From positions 11,456,546 through 11,520,545 of the forward strand of contig NC_133778.1 of assembly GCF_003597395.2 (NCBI RefSeq): a stretch of DNA of 64,000 nt, written 5' to 3'. Below, piece by piece: positions 12,427 through 25,600 of this stretch. The DNA comes from Chelonoidis abingdonii (taxonomy: Eukaryota; Chordata; Testudines; Testudinidae). A program made the position numbers and the translations under genes. Numbering within the stretch: the first letter of the stretch is position 1; every line of letters begins with the position of its first letter. Under the pieces are notes generated by a model that saw only the letters and a program-made list of their open reading frames with translations, was not told the origin of the DNA and ran no database searches.

Positions 12427-13805
12427 GTTAGTAAGCCCACATTGGAATGTCTCTTAGATATGTTTTAATGTTCACTTTGTACAAGCGTTATACATTTTAA
12501 CTATTGAGATGTTTACTGCATAAGGTTTTGTAGATTGAAATAAAACTTCAGGTTCCAAGAATGATATAGTATTTATGCCTCTAGTAGGACTGAAGCAATA
12601 TAAGGTTTCATATCTATTAGCCCACAGCCTATGGGTACTCTTTCTGAAGAGAGAGAAGCCTCTGCTGCAAGAGAAGATGTGAGCTTGCTGGCAGCAGAAA
12701 TCAGTTAGTTAGAAACTTATCCTTTAAAAGGAACCAACTACCAGGATTCTAACTCTGAGTTTCCAGCTGTCTAGTGCAAGACAGGCAGAAATCACTAAAC
12801 TCTTACATTTTGCCCCAACTGCTTTGCTAGCAGGGTACCATGCCATTTGAGGTGGTAGTGTAGCCCTCCTTAGCTTACCTGCTGCTCTTGGAACCTTTCA
12901 CTCAGTTCCTTTTGGTGAAGGTGCTGCCTGCAGGAGCTCTGTGTGACTGTCAGTCACTGGCTTGGCTGTTTTTCATCCATGTCTTCGAACATCTGATATC
13001 CTTCTCCAATACCAGTCCTTCCCTTCTAGTTAGAACCATGAACAACATTTCCGTTCGTGGAGCTGTTTGCCTTGGGTGCTTGTTGACTAGTGTTTTGTTT
13101 CTGGGTTTTTTGGTTTTTCTGTTGCATTTCAGCACGAGTGTGGCTGGTGTTCTGCCACTTACTTTGCACTTGGGCAGCAATTTTTGAGTAACATATTGGT
13201 GCCAGCCTTTGCTTTTGTGCTGGTGTTATGGACACTTAGCACCCTGTTATTGCTCCTGTCATTCTGATGCCTCAGCACAATAGCACTAATGTTTGCCATG
13301 CTTCGGAACCTGTCTTGGTGCTCCTGGGCTGGGGCCTGGGGAGTTCTGCACTTGTTCTGATTCCTCAGCTCCTTGCATTTCTGGCACTTGGCTGAATTTT
13401 TTCATCTTCTGTTTTTTTTCTTTTTTGTTTTTGCATCATTTAAGTTACATGACACCTAACATGGAGGAAGGAAGGGAGACAGCAAAGCTGCTTCACTCTT
13501 GTTAGTATTGCAGGGTCATGTCTATAGCACATGAGGTAGCAAATATGGTTCTCTTCCTTGGACTTTACTTCAAGTCTGCACACCCAGGGAAACTCCTTTC
13601 AATCTGCATGAAGCCAGCCTGGTAAACCTGCTGGCTTAGGACTCTGTTTTTGTCTTGTTTGTGTTGGTGCTACCTGCATTGGTGCAGACCAAGCTCCCCT
13701 CTCCCAAGCCCATCATTAATGGGATGGCTTCATCAGAGTGCTTGAAACCACCACCTTCAAAGCTGAGGCCACAGTTGGGGCTCCTCTGTTTGGAGTCACT
13801 GGGTT

Positions 13806-13848
13806 TCCAGGACTAGCTTCAGATACTTGGGCTGCTGAAAAGTAGTGG
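13806..13848 (+). repeat. 43-bp segment shared with intron 9
   Basis: It matches 16634-16676 at 41 of 43 positions on the same strand. The shared words are TCCAGGACTAGCTTCA and TACTTGGGCTGCTGAAAAG. The similarity weakens outside this block. It is probably a fragment of an interspersed family that I cannot name. Confidence 0.7.
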
Positions 13849-14104
13849 TGAGGAGGGCTCAGGAAGGAACCAGCAGCATCTCAGCATGCTGTTGTTAAAG
13901 TCTCTAACTCCAGGCAGCTGATATTACTCTCCTTTCTCATTTAAAAGGGGGAAAAAAATTCTTAACATTTTTGGTTGTGGCTCTAGAGTTGCTACCTGTT
14001 GCACTTTTACTTCTTTACTTGAGACATCTCTTGAGCTTTATTACACTTTTGGAGTGAGAATCCTACACAGGTGGTATCTTGAGAGAACGGCAACTTACTG
14101 ATCT

Positions 14105-14440
14105 GCAGAAATAATGAGGAGTCCTTGTGGCACTTTAGAGACTAACACATTTATTTGGGCATAAGCTTTTTGTGGGCCAGAATCCACTTCATCAGATGCA
14201 TGGAGTGGAAAATACAGTAGCAGGTATAAATACACAGCACATGTAAAGATGGGAGTTGCCTTACAAGGTGGGAGGTCAATCTAACAAGACAATTCAATTA
14301 ACAGTAGGATACCAAGGGAGGAAAAATCTCTTTTGTAGTGGTAATGAGAGTGGCCAATAGTATTGTGATGAGTTCTTTTTACCTGTCATCTAGCCTCAGA
14401 GTTTCAAGTTCATCTCTACTAAGTCCATGATGAATAGTTA
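14105..14440. mobile_element. Decayed turtle interspersed element related to the fold-back copy at 30 kb
   Basis: Words AGTCCTTGTGGCACTTTAGAG, ACTAACACATTTATTTGGGC, ATAAGCTTT and CACTTCATCAGATGCATGGA resemble the element at 30037-30226 (GAGTCCTGTGGCACCTTATAG, ACTAACAG, GAGCTTTCGTGGG). They are also familiar from turtle genomes in general. The 5' end is missing and no target duplication was found. Coordinates are approximate. Confidence 0.65.
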
Positions 14441-15054
14441 CATTTGTTGGGTGTGGGTCGTTTTTTAGGCATTCTCTTAATCCCTTTTATTGATTGGCTT
14501 ATTCCTCGTGAGAGCTTTGCCACCCATGCAGTGTAGAACTGACTGAAAGATTCTCAGGCTGTGATTAAGCTGATCATGTGTAATGGAAATGCTTAGAAGG
14601 GGCCTAACTCATGCTCCACCTAACTACTGTTACATGTAGGGCCTGAAAAATCTCGAGCTGAGGAAATTCCACCAGTCTTGCATTAAGGTGCTAACACCCA
14701 GTAGAGAGAATCCTATTGCAGTTATACATTTGGAGGAGAAGCAGGTTTATAGATCAGTAATGCTTCCTTCTCTTATAAACTACAAGGCTATACTTACCAC
14801 AACTAAAAGGTGTCTTTTTACATCAGATAGAAATGTTGTGGGTTTTCAGGTATAACACCCACTTGCACAAGTTTATAAAGAGAAGATTTGAATTGCAGCA
14901 AATGAAAACAGATTTTGAGTTTGGAGAGAATATCTGCTTATAAATGGGGAGGAAATAGTTCGTAAATTGGGCGTGACTGGATTTGTAACAAGTCTTGTGG
15001 ATCTGGTTATTTTAGATTTGTAGGCTTTCTTACATGTGTAACTTTTTCCTCTAG

Positions 15055-15147
15055 TGACTCACGTCGTTATCCCTGATGATCCAATGCGAAGTACTATCAA
15101 AGGGATGCTGGCCATTCTGGCTGGATGTTGGGTCCTGAAATTTGAGT
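15055..15147 (+). CDS. BARD1: BARD1 exon 9: core of BRCT repeat 1
   Basis: The exon is 93 bp, exactly the human length. With one base from exon 8 it reads [20 protein letters not shown], then [11 protein letters not shown], and ends on the first base of the tryptophan codon equivalent to human W635. The residues equivalent to human T617 and K619, which with S575 line the BRCT1 phosphate pocket, are both kept (S-T-I-K). The GCW(V/I)LKFEW segment is the classic BRCT signature. The acceptor is TTTTTCCTCTAG and the donor GTAAGT. Confidence 0.96.
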
Positions 15148-16633
15148 GTAAGTATTGAAATAGATGGAATGTTTATTTTTCAAACAAATGTATAGTTTGA
15201 CTTGAGGATGGTTTCTCTTCAGATCGTATAAATCTTTACCTGAGAACTTTCCATTCCTGTTTCAGAAACTTGTTTCAAATATGGATATTGGCTTAACCTA
15301 AACTATGGGGCTTTTAAAATTCTGAGTGGCAAGAATTTGATTAAATGTAATTACTCCATCTGTGGAAAATGTGTAATGCATCCAAAGAAAGAGTCATCCC
15401 CCAAATGTAAGGAGGGGATGAATTTGTTTACCGCTCAGCATATTAGCAATAGGGCTGGAATGTTCAAGGTAAATGTTCAATGTATGTGTTTAGTATTAAG
15501 TTTAAACATTTTAAATGGCTGTCGAGAAGGGCTGATTTGGTATAGTAGAATAAAACTGCCTGATCGGGAGAAATAACAGGATGGCTAGTTACCAGCAAAA
15601 CCCAGTCAAGCTTATGGTCTCATCCTTGTATTCCTTATGCTTTTCATAGCTCCCACAGAAGTCAAAATGGAAAATTTTGGTTGCTTTAGGGTTACGGGGT
15701 CAGTGCTTGTTAGTAATGTATAAAGCGGTAGTTATACTATCCAATACACCTCTGCCTTCAAGGACTTATGTTCCATCTGACAAAACAGTAACTTAAATGA
15801 AAGGGCAGATGAACAAATATCTATATAGTATACAACTGAAGGCATTTTTTAAGTCTTCCCTTACACAGTTAATCAATAGTTATTTTACAGCATGTTCCTT
15901 TCTTAACAGTTGTTCTCTGTATATCTTGAGGGCTGACTTTATTAATTCCCTTTCTAATTTATTTCTCTAACACTTTGTTCTCTTCTTGTATTGTGAAAGC
16001 CCTCCTTGTTCCCCTTGACTTCTCTGGGGCAGGAATCTAGACCCAGTCCTTTATTCTGGTGTGTTTTTAATTTATAATTAACACATGTGCAGTTTGTCTA
16101 TCAATGGAGAATTCATAGAGAACTTTCTTCAAGGGGTTTCAGGAGTGTCTTGGATGATTAAATATTGGATATGAAAACTCATCTTTATTCAATAGGGACT
16201 CTTCAAATAACTTATCTGCCAACATTTTTCAAACGGACTATTGGTTTTGGGTGCCCAGCTTAAAGGGGCCTGATTTTTTTTTTCTAAAATGCTGAGCATG
16301 AGGCCCTTTTAAGGTGTCCCAAGTTGGGCAGCCAAAATCACTAGTCATTTTGGAAAACTTGGTCCATCTGCTTTTAATGTCCATGTAACTTCCTAATATC
16401 CACTTGATTTCCTCTCTGTTCTTTTCAAATGGTGCATTGGTTAAATTCCCCTTGAATACTTTTGATATCACTTAATTAAAACAACTTACGTTCATCCCCC
16501 TTCTCTATAGGTAATTCAAAAAAAAAAGTCTTCAAGGAGTCTTGGTACTGCGATCTGTCACAAGTATGAATAGCTTCTCATTGACTCCCCCGACATATTG
16601 ATAAATGCCCAAACCTACAGGTTGATTTGGGTA

Positions 16634-16676
16634 TCCAGGACTAGCTTCACGTACTTGGGCTGCTGAAAAGTAGTGG
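16634..16676 (+). repeat. 43-bp segment shared with intron 8
   Basis: Second copy of the block at 13806-13848, differing at two adjacent positions (CG here, GA there). It lies 2.8 kb downstream across exon 9. Too short to classify. Confidence 0.7.
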
Positions 16677-19600
16677 GGAATTGTGGGACAGTTACGGTAT
16701 TGTAGCTGTCTAGCTGCTTAGAGTTTACACCTGGGCAGGAAAATAAAACCTCTCTTTGGCTGTGGGTAACACATTTCTGAGGGGTTAGGAGCCAGGCCTG
16801 GGTTTGCACAGAGTGCATATGGGGTGTCTTCAGTAATTAGAATTCTGTTTCACTGAGAATATTTAAATCTAACGTTGCTGTGGTGGATCTTGACTTTATC
16901 AAAGCTATATACAGGCTGTTCAGGAGGCTTGTTAATTTTCCAAGTTAAGTATCCTCCTCTTCTCCATCTCAATATTTTACTGGTCAAACAATATAGAAAC
17001 TAATACATAATGATGTCACTAGTACAGGATTCTCTCTCTCTTCAGTTGAGCACTAGGGAGAAGATGGATTTTTCTTGCAGAGGTGAGATTAAATGTTAGT
17101 GAGATAATTTAGTTGTTTTTTAACTTTGGAAACATAACAGAAAAAAGTAAACATGGTCTGTACAGAAATCTTTATTCCATGGACATTTTAATACACTTCT
17201 TTGTTTTCTGTTGAGCTTTATTTAATGTGGTGTTAAAGCACTGATTAATATACTCCTGGGTGCTAATGCTTATAGCTTAGTAAGCAACGTACTTTTTAAA
17301 AGCAAGTGCTTCTCCTCCCTACTGGGAAATGTTAGTAATAACTCACGGGGTCTGATGCAGCTAAGTGCCTATAATTAACAACACCATTCCATCTGCTCCC
17401 ACCAGTTTGTTGTTGTTCTTCTTCAGAGTCATTACAAGTTAAAGATTGTTATAACAAATAATTAGATGCCTGCTGATGAAACATTTGTCTAGGAAAAAGG
17501 GTTTTACTTTGCTCTGCTTTTCGTACTCTCTCCTTATTTGTCATTGCTTTGGGGGCTTGTGTTTAGTAATTGGTTACATCCACTTAGATGAGACATTAAA
17601 AATAAACTTTTTAAAAGTGTGCCCTTACTCTGGTGTATTTCTCTTGACCCTGTATCTCTCTCAAAGCCATTACTAATAAATTAGACATAAGAAATGTATG
17701 TTTGCTTAAATTTTTAAGCCAGGAATTCAAACTTGGGGTCCATTTCTTTCTATTAACCCAGTGAGTTTTGATCCAGTATTTCACTTGTGAAAATATTTAC
17801 ATTGTGGCACATGTTAAAATTGTTCTCCAAGTATGTTCTTTAAAGGAAATTTACATTTATGGCCTAGACAGTTTGTTCATGTCACAAAAAAGACACCAGC
17901 TTTATACTTTGCAAAAAATATTTTGATAAAAATAAGTATTTTTCTGTATGAATGCCTCCATTACAGCAGCTTTTCATATCTTTGTGTAATAAAAGCAGTC
18001 TCCTTTCTCATCTGCCTGAATCATTGTATATCATCAGGCCGTATTTGAGATTGTATATTTATTTTAGAATTGTGTAATCTCCCTATATATTTGCTTACTA
18101 ACATGCTGAATTTGAAACATTCTGGTGGAAGTGCACTACTCTTACTTGGGCTAGGCACAAGGCCTGCTACTAGTATAGATGGTGCAGAAATCTCGACAGC
18201 TATTTGAATTCCCTTTTGGCTCTCACTGGAGGCTGATGTAAGAGTGGTAATACTGCAAGAAGGTACCTTCAGAGAGGAAAGATTTCATAGTACCTATTGC
18301 CAGTTGCTTATTGTCTATACATTCTATATATACTTAACACACTGTTGGCAATATCTCAATTTTCAAAGCAGCATAAAAATCAATTGAGACACCATTGTCA
18401 TCCTGCTCCTTGCCCTTGGCCATATCTTTCATTGCTTTCATTATTTTATTGCCTACATTATTTCTGGGACTATAATAGAACGGGAAGTAGCATATCATCA
18501 TCCTCCAGCAAGTATGTTGAGATTAAGTTTCAAGTATTACTGAATTTAATCTGTTTTTTCCTAAATCAGAGTACAGTTTAAAAAAAAAAAGCTTGACTAT
18601 TTTTCATTCCTCATTTAAACAGATGACAATGCTGATACATGTACTTGTTATAATGGATACTGGGAATCTCAGAATAAATGCATTCAAGAAACACTTTCAT
18701 GTCAATGCACAGATCAGGAATATGTAGCTTTAACTACACCACTCCAATCTCTACCTTGCTTCACAAAAATGTGTAATTTTAAGGAGTTCGTAAAACTAAT
18801 AATGAAAAATGGTTTCAGAAACCTTTTTATATTTTTTCAGTTTGGAATCTCATCTCGTGTTTCTTCCAAGGTACTCTGGATACTAGTAAGACTATTATGC
18901 TTAAGGCACAGGCCAACAGCTTTGTCAGATTCTGTTAACTGCAAAGGCTGCTTTCGGTCCACAATTCCTACTTTCTTTCCCCAAGCAATTCACCTAATTA
19001 GTTTCCGCTCTATCTGCATAGAGACCCCTATATTTCCATTTCCAACATCCCCATCTACAGGTAAGTGAACATTTGCCATTGCTGCCACAGCTAGACCCTG
19101 GGCCCTTTGATACTAATATGGCTGTTCAATAGCAGCAATAAAAATAAAACATCACTCAACCTTTTAGAAAGGTTTTAGGATGGTAGTATTCTGAAAGATT
19201 TAGGAACAAATCTGTGCTTAGCTGTACCTAATGTCAATCCTGCATAACTCCATTACGGTCAGTGCACTAATTTAGGGCTTATACCACTGTAACAGTGGGT
19301 GAATACAACTGTACTCGTGTAAATAGCCCTGGCTAATGCAAATAGCTTCACTAAAATCAATAGCATTGCTCAGGCGAGTAAGGATTAGAGGATTGGGTCC
19401 TCATCTTGTGAAATTTACAAATTGCAGTTTCTTAATTTCCGTGGCCTGGGAGCTATATGACTATGACAAGATAGTAATAAAGGTAAATTAGTGCCAGCAT
19501 TCGGGCAGATGGTGCACTGGGAATTTGTGTTGCTTGCCCCAAATGTGTTGTGTGACGGGTTGTGGGAAGACTAGAGGCAGAAATGGTTCAGGGTAAGCAA

Positions 19601-19717
19601 GAGGAACAGCGTGAGCAGCAACTCCTGTATGAAAGAAGTCAGTCCCCTCATTTCCCAAATGTGGTGACGTTAATGCACAAGCTTACAACTTCTAATATTT
19701 AATGTTTATACTGCAAT

Positions 19718-19802
19718 AGTGCCTGGACACCTGCTCAGGGCCCCATATGCTAGACACTGTGTACACACAAACAAAAGAGTCTGTGCCACAGAGAGCTTAA
19801 AA
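19718..19802 (+). repeat. Remnant of a 'gtgctaggcgctgtacaaa' family repeat
   Basis: Degenerate words in family order: CAATAGTGCCTGGACACC, GCTAGACACTGTGTACACA and AGAGAGCTTAAAATT. Similar remnants occur at 20655-20712, 26030-26130, 31125-31190 and 58485-58592. The family is old and I leave it unnamed. Confidence 0.5.
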
Positions 19803-20461
19803 TTGAAATGGGGGGGGGGTATTAAAAAGACTACTTTTTGAGTAGTATGGATTTATATCCTTAAACATTGGTTATCTCTAAGATGAACAATTTAAAAAAA
19901 CTTTTTTTTTTAAATAAGAGCAGTCGCGCTTCAACTTGATCCTTCATCAGACAGATGCTGAAAATGGCTTACTAAGGAATGCACACCCTGGTTTGGGGTC
20001 CTTTACCCCCCGAGTATGAGTCCAATCCCTTTGAAGTGTGAGGAAATACACATTCTTGTTGGTATTGCTACTGTTTTGGGGTAGCTGATCCAACAAACTT
20101 GAGTCACAGCAGTTATGGTCATCAGTTTAATGACAAGGATGTACCCCAGCACAGATTGAAAAGAACCAGTTAAATGAATATACCTGCCCACTCCCAGAAT
20201 TGGCAAGTCTATAACTGTCATTGATGGTAGAAATACAGAATGTATCAAGATTTTGTATAGCGGATCAGTGCATTGTAAGCATTGGCTTATTTTAAATCTG
20301 TTCATAAGTTAATAAGGCTATGTAAACATGAAAACTGTTTGTTTATTTTCAAACTTATATATACTAGAGCCAGTTTGAGGAGGAAAAAACAAAACGGAAG
20401 AGGGCACATGTGTGCCTCATGCAGAATCTATAGTTTTCACAAGGGGGGAATTTAGTCTATG

Positions 20462-20639
20462 TAATTTAGTACATACAGCAATATAAACAAGTTATGAAAT
20501 TTTAATTTGTGCTGACTTTGCTAATGCTTTTTATGTAGCCTGTTGTAGAACTAGGTAAATATCTAGATGAGCTGACGTACCCCTTGGAAGACCTCTGCAT
20601 ACCCCCAGAGATACGTGTACTCTGGGTTGAGAACCACTG
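20462..20639 (+). mobile_element. 3' part of hAT-type element (same family as 7.4 and 40.7 kb)
   Basis: It aligns to the right part of the element at 40735-41293. Shared words are CAGTATAAACAAGT-like, CTAGGTAAATATCTAGATGA, CCCCTTGGAAGA-like and GAGAACCACTG at the end. The left end is absent, so this copy is truncated. It shows the uninterrupted site (GTAGCCTGTTGTAGAACTAG) that is split by a second element in the 40.7-kb copy. Confidence 0.8.
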
Positions 20640-20654
20640 GTATATAGGATGCCT

Positions 20655-20712
20655 CTGTGCTAGGTGCTGTACATAAAACAGACACAGTCCTGCCCCAAAG
20701 TTTAGAATCCAA
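20655..20712 (+). repeat. Remnant of a 'gtgctaggcgctgtacaaa' family repeat
   Basis: The sequence reads TGTGCTAGGTGCTGTACATA, then ACACAGTCCTGCCCCAAAG, the typical end of this old family. It directly follows the truncated hAT-type element. Confidence 0.55.
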
Positions 20713-21245
20713 GTCCCCTGTCTCTTGTATTGAGATGATAGGCTCTTTAAAAGTAGAAATCGTCTTTCTGTGTAATTTGTACTGTGTCTACCACAGTGGG
20801 GCTCTGTTTTGTAATTGGTGCTTCTAGGTGCTATCACAAATCAGTTGTTAAATGCCCTCAGAGGTGCAGCCTTCCCTAGAATAATGTTTTCAGTTCTAAT
20901 CATCCTAGTTTAAAAAGGATATAGCAGAAACAGTGGTCTAGAGACTTGGGAAGAAAAGATTGAGACTTACAGAACAAACAAATGAGAAGGGGTATGATAC
21001 AAGTAAACATAATTAATGATATGGAAAAGGTATTTGGAGCCTTTCTGTTAACTTTTCTCATATTAGAATCTGAGGATATTCAGTTGAGCTAATTGATGCA
21101 AAACAGAAAAGAAGCAAATACAAAGTATATGACTAACCTATGAAACTCATGGTCATAATATATCAGTAAGGCCAAGAAGTGAGTAACTTTAGAAATACTT
21201 ATGGAGGACAATGTCCACAGTTAGTATTTGGCTTACATGCTAAAG

Positions 21246-21879
21246 CAGTGATTCCCAAACTGGGGTTTGCGAAATGTTACTGGGGGTTCTCGGGGAAAAA
21301 ATTCCCTAATGGCGGACAAAGCTGTCCTTAGAGATCCCGGGCAGTATGGGGTCAGCAGTCCAGAGCCCCTAGACTGCCAAGAGCTAAGCAGATCAAAGCA
21401 AGCATATCTATCACACCGAAGAGATTTAAACTTCAAGACTCCTTATAAGAAACGGAAAGGGAAGTGAATATTTTTTGCTGTTTTTAAAATTAAATAGACA
21501 GCTAGTATTGTTTTTAAAATTATTCTGAAGAACAAGTTTAAGCTTTTTTGTAACATGTGCTGTTTCCCTGGACTGCTCAAGACCTGAGTGCTTGTGTAGC
21601 AGGAACTCTTTTGAGTTAGATCTTGGCAAAGTGAGATCTTGGCAGAGTGTAGCCGTTTTCATAATGTAATAAAAATACTGTAGTGATAAATAATTAATAA
21701 ATAGTGTGTAATAAGCATGTCCTAAAAACAAATTTTATATTTCCAAGATCACTGTTTTTATAATTTATACTCAAGTACAGGAGAAAATCCCTGGAAATAT
21801 TCATTTTTAAGAGTGGGGTTGCGATACTTGACGTGCTAGTGAAAGGGATTCACAAGCTGCTGAAGTTTGGGAACCACTG
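21246..21879. mobile_element. Non-autonomous hAT-type element with intact 8-bp target duplication
   Basis: Terminal inverted repeats are CAGTGATTCCCAAACT on the left and AAGTTTGGGAACCACTG on the right. The direct duplication TGCTAAAG is perfect at 21238-21245 and 21880-21887. The element is 634 bp and the longest internal frame (101 codons, minus strand) has no transposase motif, so it is non-autonomous. Its ends differ from the CAGTGGTTCTCAACC family at 7.4 and 40.7 kb. Confidence 0.9.
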
Positions 21880-24800
21880 TGCTAAAGCAAAACGGTTTAC
21901 AATTTTTTTTATTCTCACAGGGTTTGGAAGAAACTTCCTCTGTGGGCAAATTATTCCATAATTATTTGTATTAGGGTTTCTTGCACCTTCCTCTGAAGCA
22001 TCTGGTCCTTAACACTGCCAGACAGGATACTAAAACTACTAAACCGCTTCTTTGATCGATATGGCAAATTTAATACATCTATCACTTCCTTATGCTTTCT
22101 TGTCTCTCTACTGTTATCCTGTGTGTATTGTCTGGTCTTTTCCAAGCTGTGCTGTTTCCTTACCACCTATTAGTTATGCTGTTTGAGAGTAAAATGACAT
22201 CTAGGATTTAGAAGTTTGAAGCATCAGCTGACATTCCTGTATTGCTGAGGATTGTAGTAATTTTCACATTGCTTCTCATACATGGATAGGAACAAGGTAC
22301 AGGGGTTAGAGAAGAGACTGAATGAAAGCTGTTTAAAAAGCATCTCAGCACACGTAGTTCTGTAAAACTGTCTAGCCGTGAGTTGTTGTCGAATATTACA
22401 AGACGATTAACTTAAAACAAGTTCTGCTCCATCATCGTTGTAGGATAGACTTTCTCAGGTAGTGGGAGCCTACAGTCGTATTATCACAAAGATCACTCCA
22501 AGGAGTGGTATATAACCCTAATGAAGTCAACTCACTTAAAATGTCTGCATTTTAAAGATTGTTTCATCTGTGCACCAATAACTTATGCCCAAGACTTTTT
22601 TTTCCATATCTGTAAGTGAACCATGTACATTGTGTGATTTCTGAAGTGGAGGTTAAAATGAATGAGATGAAAAGTCTTCAGAGAAACATTTATTAGTAGT
22701 GTGTGTATGTGTTACTTTAAAAAAAAAAATACGAAGCACTAATTCCTGTAACATTTCTAACTCTCAGTGTTGGAGCTTAGTGAAAATGAGATGGTTAATA
22801 TCAGTATCTTCGTCACTATCTTGGTTAAATGTTCTCATGGCAGTTAAAAATTAAACCATTTCAATGACTGCAATTAAATTTTACTGAAAGGATTTATCAG
22901 TGGAGTTGGCTGCATGAAATGGGAAGACGTGTATGCAGACAAGATTTAATGTACTTTACATTTTCTGCTAAAATAGATGCCTTTTACCAACATTAGTCAC
23001 TTTCACGATTTAAAGTTCAGTTGTCCTCAAGAAGGTAACTCTGTAAAAAGATAACTTAGTGTTCCATATTCATTCTGCTTCCTATGTTGCTCTCATCAGA
23101 TTTGCTTTGTTTATCACTGCCAGCACTAGGAGCTAAAGTTGTCATTTGAAAATCAAGTTGTGATTAATCTAGCCTTATAAAGCCTCACCTTGCTTAGCAA
23201 GGATCCTGAAATTTGAACTTTGCTGGCAGATTGACTGATGGAGAACAGGCTTTATGCTATTCTGCTTCATGCAACAGGTATACTGGTGCTACACTACAGG
23301 CAATAGCCCAGATTTGTTGGTAACCCAAACAAAAAATGTGCAGTTGCATTCTGTTTTTCTGTCCAAAGCCACTCTGAAAAATATAAAGTGATACTTAAAT
23401 GTTAGCAGCCTGGTATTTTTTCAGAGGTGCTGAGCACATACAACTTTCATTTACTTTATTGGAGTTGTGGGTGTGGAGCACCTCTGAAAATTGAGACACA
23501 TATATTTTAATATGCATTGTAAATACAGGAACTTTTAATGTAGTTTTTATACAAAAAGTGAAAACAGTACATCTGTGGTGATCTGTAGATAATGCAGGGA
23601 CCAGTCCTGTTTTCAGAGCTAGGTCTGGGAGTACATTTCTCGTTTTAATTATAAATAATACACATTAACATCCATGCACTCTTGAGAGGAGGGAAAAAAC
23701 GCAACCTTAAGGTGAAGTCCTATTGGGATTCTCTTCTGTTTATGTGCAGTGGTATCAACGTAAGGGCTGTGGTTAGTGCTTGTTATGAAAACCTCTGAAA
23801 TATTTTGTCAATATTTACTGCTCTGATCTCCAATAAATACATGATTTTTTTTCTTTCCCAGAATATAAGGGTCTTTGGTACTTTTTTTAAATTTTGTACA
23901 GGTTCATGTTAATTTCCCACAACGGAATTGAGCAGAACACCCACAGATTCAGGCTGGCATGCATAGAAGAGAGGGGAAAAAATGTGAAAAACATAATGTT
24001 GTGGGCATCTAGACTAGGCTTGTAGAATTTTTGACTTCTGCATATACGGGAGTCTCTATTTGCAATCAAATATATAAGCACAACTTGCCTCGTCAAATTA
24101 TCATTTGCTTTCATGTAAACAAATAGCTTAGTGACTTTTTTTATTTATAACTTGTTTTAAGATTCAAAAACCAGAACAAAAATAAAATCAAATTGACCAG
24201 TGGCCTGTTGGCAGCACAGTTGGGCTTTCAAGCTCCCTGGGGTTGGCACAAGCAGGAAGATCTCTCTCTTTTAAGGTTCAGTACTGCCACCCATCACCAT
24301 AGCAATGTCCTTCATAGACTTCATGGGGTCTCTGGCTCTTCTCCCTTTTGGGGCTAAAAACTGTAAGGAGGGTTGTGTTTTTGTTGTCTTGGCTGAGTAT
24401 TGGTTTTGTTGGTTTCAGATTTTAGGAATGGGGGACCTGTATATAATGGAGTGTTGATGTTGTGAGTACTACTGAACCCGGGCACCTTTTGATGGCTGTT
24501 AACAGGTTTTATTGAACTTCTTTCCAAAGCAGCTTCACAAATGTGTATTCACATAGCAGTCACACTTCTGCACCTTTAAAATACTACTTAAATGCAAATA
24601 AATTGGTGAATCTGAAAGGGAAAAGCCCAAGTTAAGGCATTCTGATGTTTCTGTTCTGATTTCAAGCATCAGCTACAACTGACCTGTTCCTGATCATTTT
24701 CATTAAAACAGGAGTGAAATGTGAATCCTTGTATCAGTAATGCAGTACAGAGTCAGCTTTTTATGAGGTTTATATCCAGCCCAGGTGAGGCACTTGCTAT

Positions 24801-25502
24801 CATCTGATGGCTGTTAGTTGGCCTCCAAGATAAGGTTACTTAAGGGGCCAAATGATCAGCAAAGCAGTAGTTTAATTTTAAAATGTCTGTTAATGACACT
24901 TCAGAGTTCATGCCCAATGGGAGTGGTGGGAGATGGAGTTCATACTTGTGTGTCATTGTTTCAGGCAGCTTGAAGGCCTGATGCAGTTTTGTCTGTCTGA
25001 TTTGTATTTGGAAGGTTATCTATGCAATCGTGAGAATTATGCATAGTGGTTGGCTTTTTTCTAATTGAAATGAAAGGTTAGATTCTGCAGCATGAGTGTC
25101 AAGCAGAGTCACTTAAATATGTCAAGCAGGCCCAGTGTATGCTGTGGATGAAATGTTCGACACCACTGACCTACAGTATACTATGCCGTGCCTATTCCGT
25201 CTAGGAGAAGGATTTCATTTTCCAGGGGCATCAAACCATCATCTTTCAGAAGCACTTCTATAAACTCACTTTAAAGAGATTCTTAGAAATTAGCTAAAGT
25301 GTAATCTCTTAATCTTTGATGTTGCAAGGATTCCCACATGTTTAACTTAAATAATCCCTTTGACTTCAGTGTAACTATTCACAGTACGTAAAATTAAGCA
25401 CATGTAATTTTGTTGAAATGCAACTTGAATATATGAAGTAATCCTGTGAGTTGGCAATAACAATGCTTTGCTTTGTTGTCTTGACATGTGCCTTAATTCC
25501 AG

Positions 25503-25600
25503 GGGTGAAGGCATCTTTGCAAAGCAGAATTCGTGAACAAGAGGAGAAGTATGAAATCTGTGGTGGCCCACGAAGAGGCAGACTCAACCAAGAACAGCTG
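25503..25600 (+). CDS. BARD1: BARD1 exon 10: end of BRCT repeat 1 and inter-BRCT linker
   Basis: The exon is 98 bp, exactly the human length. It completes the split tryptophan (T|GG) and encodes [18 protein letters not shown], then [14 protein letters not shown]. The EQEEKYEI and GPRR-RLN-EQL blocks match the human segment between the BRCT repeats. It ends in phase 0. The acceptor is TTAATTCCAG. The donor GTAGCT departs from GTAAGT at +4 and +5 and is the weakest splice site in the window. Confidence 0.96.

Larger units (their letters stand above)
12427..15054 (+). other. BARD1: BARD1 intron 8
   Basis: Intron of 2,628 bp running from GTTAGT to CCTCTAG. It contains a 43-bp segment duplicated in intron 9 (13806-13848) and a decayed element at about 14105-14440, listed separately. 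The stretch 12820-13700 has an open frame of 99 codons (12888-13187) with no recognisable domain. Confidence 0.85.
15148..25502 (+). other. BARD1: BARD1 intron 9, 10.4 kb
   Basis: The largest complete intron in the window, from GTAAGT at 15148 to ATTCCAG at 25496-25502. Recognised contents are a duplicated 43-bp segment (16634-16676), short remnants of a GTGCTAGGCGCTGTACA-type repeat near 19.7 and 20.7 kb, and two hAT-type elements (20462-20639 and 21246-21879). The rest, including 16.7-19.7 kb and 21.9-25.5 kb, is AT-rich unique-looking sequence in which I see no exon. Confidence 0.85.
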
